64,000 bases of DNA from Donghicola tyrosinivorans (GTDB lineage Bacteria > Pseudomonadota > Alphaproteobacteria > Rhodobacterales > Rhodobacteraceae): NCBI RefSeq assembly GCF_003003355.1, contig NZ_PVTQ01000004.1:186001-250000 (forward strand), given 5' to 3'. The translations under genes and the position numbers were made by a program. Below are positions 59,973-64,000 of this stretch, one piece after another; the stretch's first letter is position 1; each line of letters opens with the position of its first letter. Under the pieces are notes generated by a model. It was not told the origin of the DNA, searched no databases, and worked only from the letters and a program-made list of their open reading frames with translations.

Positions 59973-60758
59973 ATGGAGGTGATCCGGCTCGAGGCCCCCG
60001 ATGATTTCGACGGCTGGCGCATGGCAGCGCGGGCCTTGGCGGCACGGGGCGTGCCGCCCGAGGACGTGCTATGGCAGGTGGGTGATGAGGTCACCGATCT
60101 TTTTGCCGGTGCCGATCTGACGATGCCGCAGGGGGCCAAGACCCTGAACGTGCCGAAGGACTTCATCGATCTAGCCCGTATGGCGGTTCTGCATCGGGAC
60201 CCCCAGCGGTTTGCCTTGCTCTATGGTCTTTTGATCCGTGTGGGGCGCGATCCGCGGGTGATGCAGGACCGTGCCGATCCGTTGGTGCGACGGCTGAGCG
60301 TGCTGGTCAAAGCGATCCGGCGCGATATTCACAAGATGCGAGCCTTTGTGCGCTTCCGCGAAATGCCCGTGGGCAACCGTGTGCGCTACATCAGTTGGTT
60401 TGAGCCGGATCACCACATCCTGCGGGCCAACGCCGGCTTCTTTGTGGGGCGCTTTGCCAATATGGAGTGGTCGATCCTGACGCCTGACGGCTCGGTCCAT
60501 TGGGATGGGGATGTGCTGACGGAAGGCGCGGGGGCCAGCAGCAGCGACATTCCAGATGAAGATCCGACCGAAAAGATTTGGGAGACCTACTACGCGTCGA
60601 TCTTCAATCCGTCGCGATTGATGACGGGGGCTATGCTGCGCGAGATGCCGAAGAAATACTGGAAGAACATGCCCGAGACGCGGCTGATCACCGGCATGAT
60701 TGCCGGTGCCCGAGGCCGTGAGCTAGAGATGATCGAACGGTCCAAGCCTAAGGCTTGA
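59973..60758 (+). CDS. DUF4130 domain protein, partner of the radical-SAM enzyme
   Basis: A 261-residue soluble protein matching DUF4130 (probable DNA metabolism protein). Markers are VHRDPQRFALLYGLLIRV-like text near residue 72, VRFREMPVGNRVRYISWFEPDHHIL (about 125), and FNPSRLMTGAMLREMPKKYWKNMPE near the end. In many genomes this domain is fused to a UdgX-type uracil-DNA-binding domain; here the protein ends after DUF4130. It starts 3 bases after the radical-SAM gene, so it shares its SOS control. Its 3' end overlaps the convergent racemase gene by 11 bases. Confidence 0.8.
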   Translation: MEVIRLEAPDDFDGWRMAARALAARGVPPEDVLWQVGDEVTDLFAGADLTMPQGAKTLNVPKDFIDLARMAVLHRDPQRFALLYGLLIRVGRDPRVMQDRADPLVRRLSVLVKAIRRDIHKMRAFVRFREMPVGNRVRYISWFEPDHHILRANAGFFVGRFANMEWSILTPDGSVHWDGDVLTEGAGASSSDIPDEDPTEKIWETYYASIFNPSRLMTGAMLREMPKKYWKNMPETRLITGMIAGARGRELEMIERSKPKA

Positions 60759-61398
60759 TCCGCGCCAATGCAGGGGCCAGTTGCGCCGCTGCTGCGACCC
60801 CGTCGATCACCACAGCGCCCGTGCGGGCGGTCAGATCATCGCGCAAACGGCCCATGCCAGCGCAGCCTAGGACCACTGCCTGCGCGCCCTCAGCGGTCAG
60901 GGCGTCGATGCCGTTTGCCAGATGCCGGCGGGTCTTTTCGCTGCCTTCTTCAACGGTCAGGACAGGCAGGCCGCTGGCCATGATTTTCAGGCATTGAGGG
61001 CTATAGCCAAGGGCGGCAATGTTGCCTTCGATCACTGGTAGGGACACAGGCAGGGTGGTCAGAACCGCAAAGCGCAAACCCAACAAATCCGCCGCCGCAT
61101 AGCCCGCCTGACCGATGCCGATCACGGGGCAATGGGCCTGCGCCCGCAACTCCAATAAGCCGGTGTCGTCAAAGCAGCCGATGACCAGCGCATCAACCCC
61201 TTCCCTCTTGGCCCGCGCCACCATGCGGCGCAGTCCGTCCAAGGCCATCTCGCCATGCTCGGGCCCTTCGATCGCGGGCGGCGCGCCGATGTTGGTCCAG
61301 CCATCAATCTGCACATTTGGGTTGGCCGCACGGGCGACCGCCACCATGCTGTCGGTCATGGCTTGGGTCGAGTTGGGGTTCATATAGACGATGCGCAC
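60748..61398 (-). CDS. Asp/Glu (hydantoin) racemase family protein
   Basis: A 216-residue racemase-fold protein with the paired catalytic cysteines C75 (VIGCFDDTG) and C179 (VVLGCAGMG). The N-terminus VRIVYMNPNSTQAMTD is typical of hydantoin racemases. The start is taken as GTG 61396-61398, one base after the permease stop, with GGGAG 6 bases upstream; an in-frame ATG 21 bases earlier lies inside the permease gene. It is the last gene of the ABC-transporter operon, so it may act on the transported compound. Confidence 0.8.
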   Translation of the reverse strand: MRIVYMNPNSTQAMTDSMVAVARAANPNVQIDGWTNIGAPPAIEGPEHGEMALDGLRRMVARAKREGVDALVIGCFDDTGLLELRAQAHCPVIGIGQAGYAAADLLGLRFAVLTTLPVSLPVIEGNIAALGYSPQCLKIMASGLPVLTVEEGSEKTRRHLANGIDALTAEGAQAVVLGCAGMGRLRDDLTARTGAVVIDGVAAAAQLAPALARIKP

Positions 61399-61399
61399 C

Positions 61400-62236
61400 T
61401 TACACTCCCTTGCCCGCATCGGACCCGAACCGCGACCGGCGCTTGCCCATGACCCAGACCGTCAGCAAGAACAGCGCGATGATCATCAGGCTGAACAAGG
61501 TGGTCAGGGTTCCCAGCGCATAGATCACCGGCGTCGTGACATTGGTGGTCATGCCGTAGATCTCCAGCGGCAGGGTGTTGTAGCTGCCGGATGTCAGCAG
61601 CGTTCGCGCAAATTCATCATAGCTGAGGGTAAAGCCGAATAGCGCAACACCAATCAGCGAAGGCGCAATAATCGGCAGGATCACATGCCAGATGATCTGC
61701 CACGCACTCGCCCCCTGATCGCGGGCCGCCTCTTCATAGCTTTTGTCAAAGCGGTTGAAGACCGCGAACATGATCAAGAGGCCAAAGGGCAGGGTCCACG
61801 TCAGCTGGCTGCCAAAGCCGCTGGTGCTCCAATGGACCTTAAAGCCCAACTGGTCGAACAACAGTCCCACCCCAAGCGAGATCAGGATCGACGGGATCAC
61901 CAACGAGGTGATTGCCAAGTAGAACAGCACGCCCGATCCCTTGAACCGCTTGCGAAACGCCAGCCCCGCCATGACCGAGACCACAACGGTTGCCACCATT
62001 ACCATCAGCCCCAGCAGCAGCGACCTGCGGAACGCGCCCCAGATATCGCCCACCGCCTGTTGCTGGAACAGATCATGGAACCAGTGCAGGGACACGCCGT
62101 TCATCGGAAAGGTCAGCCCCCCTTGCGGCCCCTGAAAGCTGAGGATCGCGATGGTGATCGTCGGCCCGTAAAGAAACAGCAGGAACAGCCCGAAGAAGCC
62201 GGCCAGCACGTAAAAGGACGTTGAGCGTTTGCCCAT
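61400..62236 (-). CDS. ABC transporter permease, PotC-like
   Basis: A 278-residue inner-membrane permease with about six spans. The ABC-permease EAA loop is YEEAARDQGASAWQIIWHVILPII (about residues 165-188). Sequence style fits the spermidine/putrescine (PotC) class. It starts 2 bases after the other permease stop. The cognate ATPase is not in the window, and is probably upstream of the binding protein, beyond the right edge. Confidence 0.9.
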   Translation of the reverse strand: MGKRSTSFYVLAGFFGLFLLFLYGPTITIAILSFQGPQGGLTFPMNGVSLHWFHDLFQQQAVGDIWGAFRRSLLLGLMVMVATVVVSVMAGLAFRKRFKGSGVLFYLAITSLVIPSILISLGVGLLFDQLGFKVHWSTSGFGSQLTWTLPFGLLIMFAVFNRFDKSYEEAARDQGASAWQIIWHVILPIIAPSLIGVALFGFTLSYDEFARTLLTSGSYNTLPLEIYGMTTNVTTPVIYALGTLTTLFSLMIIALFLLTVWVMGKRRSRFGSDAGKGV

Positions 62237-62238
62237 GA

Positions 62239-63093
62239 TCACAGCTCCTTCCGGATGTTCACAAAGCGCAAGAGGATGGCGATGACCAGCAGCACGGTGC
62301 ACAGCAGAACCACTGCCGTCGCCGCAGCGGAGGGATACTGCAGCAGGGCAATGTCGTTGGAAATCAAGCGGCCCACATTGGCGCTCTGACTTCCCGACAT
62401 AAAACGCACGGTGATGAAATCACCCATCACCAGCGTCACCACAAAGATGGTGCCGATCATGATGCCCGGCTTGGTCAAAGGCACAATCACATGCCACAGG
62501 GTCTGAAACCCGCTGGCCCCGTTGTCATAGGCTGCCTCCAGAAGGCTGCGATCAATCCGCATCATGGTGTTGAAAATCGGGACCACCATGAACAGCGTAT
62601 AAAGATGCACAAAGGCCAGAATGACCGAGAAATCGGAATAGAGCAGCCACTCCAGCGGCTGATTAATCAGCCCCCAATCCAGCAGTGTCTGGTTGGCAAT
62701 CCCGTTGCGCCCCAGAAAGGGGATCCAGCTGATCATGCGGATGATGTTGCTGGTCCAGAACGGGATCGTACACAGCAAAAACAGGGCAATCTGCGTCGTC
62801 TGCCCGCGCACGTGGAAGGCCAGAAAATAGGCCACCGTAAAGCCGATGCCCAAGGTCAAAGCCCAAGTGATCAGAGCGTATTTAAAGGTGTTGAAAAACA
62901 CCCGGTATGTCACGGGTGAAGAAAACAGAAACTCGTAGTTGTCCCATAAAAACGCAGGGTAAATCGACCACTCGGTCGCCCCCCAGAAACTGACCACCAC
63001 GATCAGGATCACCGGCAGAACCAGAAACCCCGCCAGCACCAGGGCCAGCGGCGCAGCCTGCATCCAGCCCACCACATGACGGCTCATTGCCAT
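62239..63093 (-). CDS. ABC transporter permease, PotB-like
   Basis: A 284-residue inner-membrane permease with about six spans. Its EAA loop is LLEAAYDNGASGFQTLWHVIVPLTKPG (about residues 187-213). The periplasmic loop after the first span is rich in aromatic residues, as in PotB. It is separated from the binding-protein gene by a 100-bp gap holding a palindromic repeat, which may lower its expression relative to the binding protein. Confidence 0.9.
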   Translation of the reverse strand: MAMSRHVVGWMQAAPLALVLAGFLVLPVILIVVVSFWGATEWSIYPAFLWDNYEFLFSSPVTYRVFFNTFKYALITWALTLGIGFTVAYFLAFHVRGQTTQIALFLLCTIPFWTSNIIRMISWIPFLGRNGIANQTLLDWGLINQPLEWLLYSDFSVILAFVHLYTLFMVVPIFNTMMRIDRSLLEAAYDNGASGFQTLWHVIVPLTKPGIMIGTIFVVTLVMGDFITVRFMSGSQSANVGRLISNDIALLQYPSAAATAVVLLCTVLLVIAILLRFVNIRKEL

Positions 63094-63120
63094 GATCCCA
63101 TCCTCGGGGCCCGCGCCCCT

Positions 63121-63190
63121 TCATCTTGGAGAAAATACCTTGGGGTGAATGGACGGGCCGCAAGGCCCGCCCAGAGGGGCAAAGCCCCTT
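63121..63190 (-). repeat. Truncated composite palindromic element, copy C, inside the ABC operon
   Basis: One arm (TCATCTTGG, then AATACCTTGGGG; dispersed motif copy 10) is followed by CGGGCC-GCAA-GGCCCG (63154-63169) and AGGGGC-AAA-GCCCCT (63175-63189). These correspond to the arm and first two hairpins of copies A and B; the other two hairpins and right arm are missing. It fills the gap between the binding-protein stop and the first permease. Confidence 0.75.
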
Positions 63191-63193
63191 ACC

Positions 63194-64000
63194 TTAGGAA
63201 CTGATGAACTCGTTCCACTTGCGGACCATGTACTGGTTTTCGTCCATGACCGCGTTCCAGCAGGCCACGCGACCCATACGCTCTTCGAACGAGCCGCCGT
63301 CGCGCACGTCGCCCGCTTTGGCCAGCACGTCGCCGAAGGGGCTGGTGATGTCGCCGGTCGCGGGCTTGCCCTCGAACCAGTAACCCCACTCGTTCTCACT
63401 CATGTAGTTCTTCGAGGTCTCGGGCACCGCCGAGTAATAGCCCTGACGCATCAGGAAGCCACCGACCCAGCCGTCCAGATACCAGTTGATGTATTCATAA
63501 GCCGCATCCAGCTCCATGCCGCTGAGGGATTTCGACAGGCCGATGCCGCCGCCCCATGACCGATAGCCCTCTTTCAGTGGCTGGTAGACGCAGGGAATGC
63601 CGCGCGATTTTACAGCTGTGATAGCAGGCGACCACATGGACTGGATCACCACCTCGCCCGAGGCCATCAGGTTCACGGATTCATCGAAGGTCTTCCAGAA
63701 AGCGCGGAACTGGCCGTTCTGTTTGGCCTCGGTAAAGATCGCGATGGTCTTGTCGATCTCTTCCTTGGTCATGTTGCCTTTGTCGGCATACTGGATCTCG
63801 CCCATGGCTTCGCAGACCATGGCCATATCCATGATCCCGATCGAGCTGATGTCGAGGATGCTGGCCTTGCCCTTGAATTCGGGGTTCAAGAGTTCGGCCC
63901 ATGATTCAATGGGGCGGCCGATCAGGTCGGGGCGGATGCCCAGAGTGTCGGCGTTGTAGATGGTCGGGATCAGGGTCATCCAGCCGGTTTCTTCTGCCGC
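63194..64000 (-). CDS. Polyamine-type ABC transporter substrate-binding protein, 5' end beyond window
   Basis: The reverse frame stays open to the right edge; 268 residues of the C-terminal part are visible. Features of the PotD/PotF-like solute-binding class (type II periplasmic-binding fold) are IPTIYNADTLGIRPD, LMASGEVVIQSMWSPAI, and INWYLDGWVGGFLMRQGYYSAVP. The N-terminal signal peptide lies outside the window. It heads the visible part of an operon with two permeases and a racemase. Substrate could be a polyamine, an amino-acid derivative or an opine-like compound. Confidence 0.85.
   Translation of the reverse strand, partial: AAEETGWMTLIPTIYNADTLGIRPDLIGRPIESWAELLNPEFKGKASILDISSIGIMDMAMVCEAMGEIQYADKGNMTKEEIDKTIAIFTEAKQNGQFRAFWKTFDESVNLMASGEVVIQSMWSPAITAVKSRGIPCVYQPLKEGYRSWGGGIGLSKSLSGMELDAAYEYINWYLDGWVGGFLMRQGYYSAVPETSKNYMSENEWGYWFEGKPATGDITSPFGDVLAKAGDVRDGGSFEERMGRVACWNAVMDENQYMVRKWNEFISS

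Overview
The window looks like chromosomal DNA of a Rhodobacterales alphaproteobacterium (Roseobacter-type). The GC content appears high, the leader regions are AT-rich, and most SD motifs are GGAG/AAGG-like. Several features are typical of the group: DUF6476 next to rluD, a DUF1127 gene followed by hairpins with CCUCCUCCC loops, a tRNA-His without G-1 and with A73, GTTC-N7-GTTC SOS boxes, and an uninterrupted pyc. Nearly all of it is housekeeping DNA. I see no phage, insertion sequence, CRISPR array or rRNA operon. Family assignments come from reading protein sequences, not from searches.

Layout. 1-3.2 kb: end of a small DUF gene, tRNA-His, an aldose-epimerase-like protein and an ammonium transporter. 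3.2-8.5 kb: DUF6476/rluD, heat-shock sigma factor rpoH, an oxidoreductase and oligoendopeptidase F. 8.6-12.5 kb: damage-response DNA ligase with its exonuclease, a lysophospholipase-like hydrolase and an SCP2 protein. 12.6-17.6 kb: TPR protein, SUV3-like helicase, S4 protein, ferredoxin fdxA and carD. 17.7-21.5 kb: cobS and cobT (divergent) and a KefC-type antiporter. 21.6-27.5 kb: a 761-residue PilM/GspL-plus-PilP-like protein, a SIMPL protein, a glycosyltransferase-like protein, tRNA-Tyr, rlmB and a CoA-binding protein. 27.5-31.3 kb: hisB-hisH and hisA-hisF-hisE, separated by a DUF2147 gene on the other strand. 31.4-36.1 kb: three tRNA-Gly(GCC), terC and pyc. 36.5-39.6 kb: SOS-controlled uvrD and, convergent to it, a DUF1127 gene followed by eight anti-Shine-Dalgarno hairpins (four two-hairpin small RNAs). 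40.2-50.1 kb: the first half of the dcw cluster (mraZ to murD) behind a long leader carrying MraZ, DnaA and GANTC sites. 50.1-57.2 kb: moaA, a small lipoprotein, glmS, glmU, a phosphoglycolate-phosphatase-like gene and a DegT aminotransferase. 57.3-60.8 kb: a HupE/UreJ-like protein with an anchor protein, then a DNA-repair radical-SAM gene with two SOS boxes and a DUF4130 partner. 60.7-64 kb: a polyamine-type ABC transporter with an Asp/Glu (hydantoin) racemase-like enzyme.

The main functional links are these. Envelope synthesis: glmS and glmU make UDP-GlcNAc, which feeds the Mur ligases and MraY. DNA damage: three LexA-type boxes stand before uvrD and the radical-SAM gene, and a ligase/exonuclease pair lies elsewhere in the window. 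Stress RNA control: rpoH and the DUF1127/CcsR-like locus, which in Rhodobacter is driven by RpoH-type sigma factors.

The most notable non-coding structure is of two kinds. One is the duplicated CcsR-like hairpin array. The other is a family of ten copies of an intergenic motif (GAGTATTT, 4-7 bases, AAGA-purine-rich tail); in two places the motif forms the arms of a ~150-bp palindromic element with four nested hairpins, and in a third it heads a truncated element inside an ABC transporter operon.
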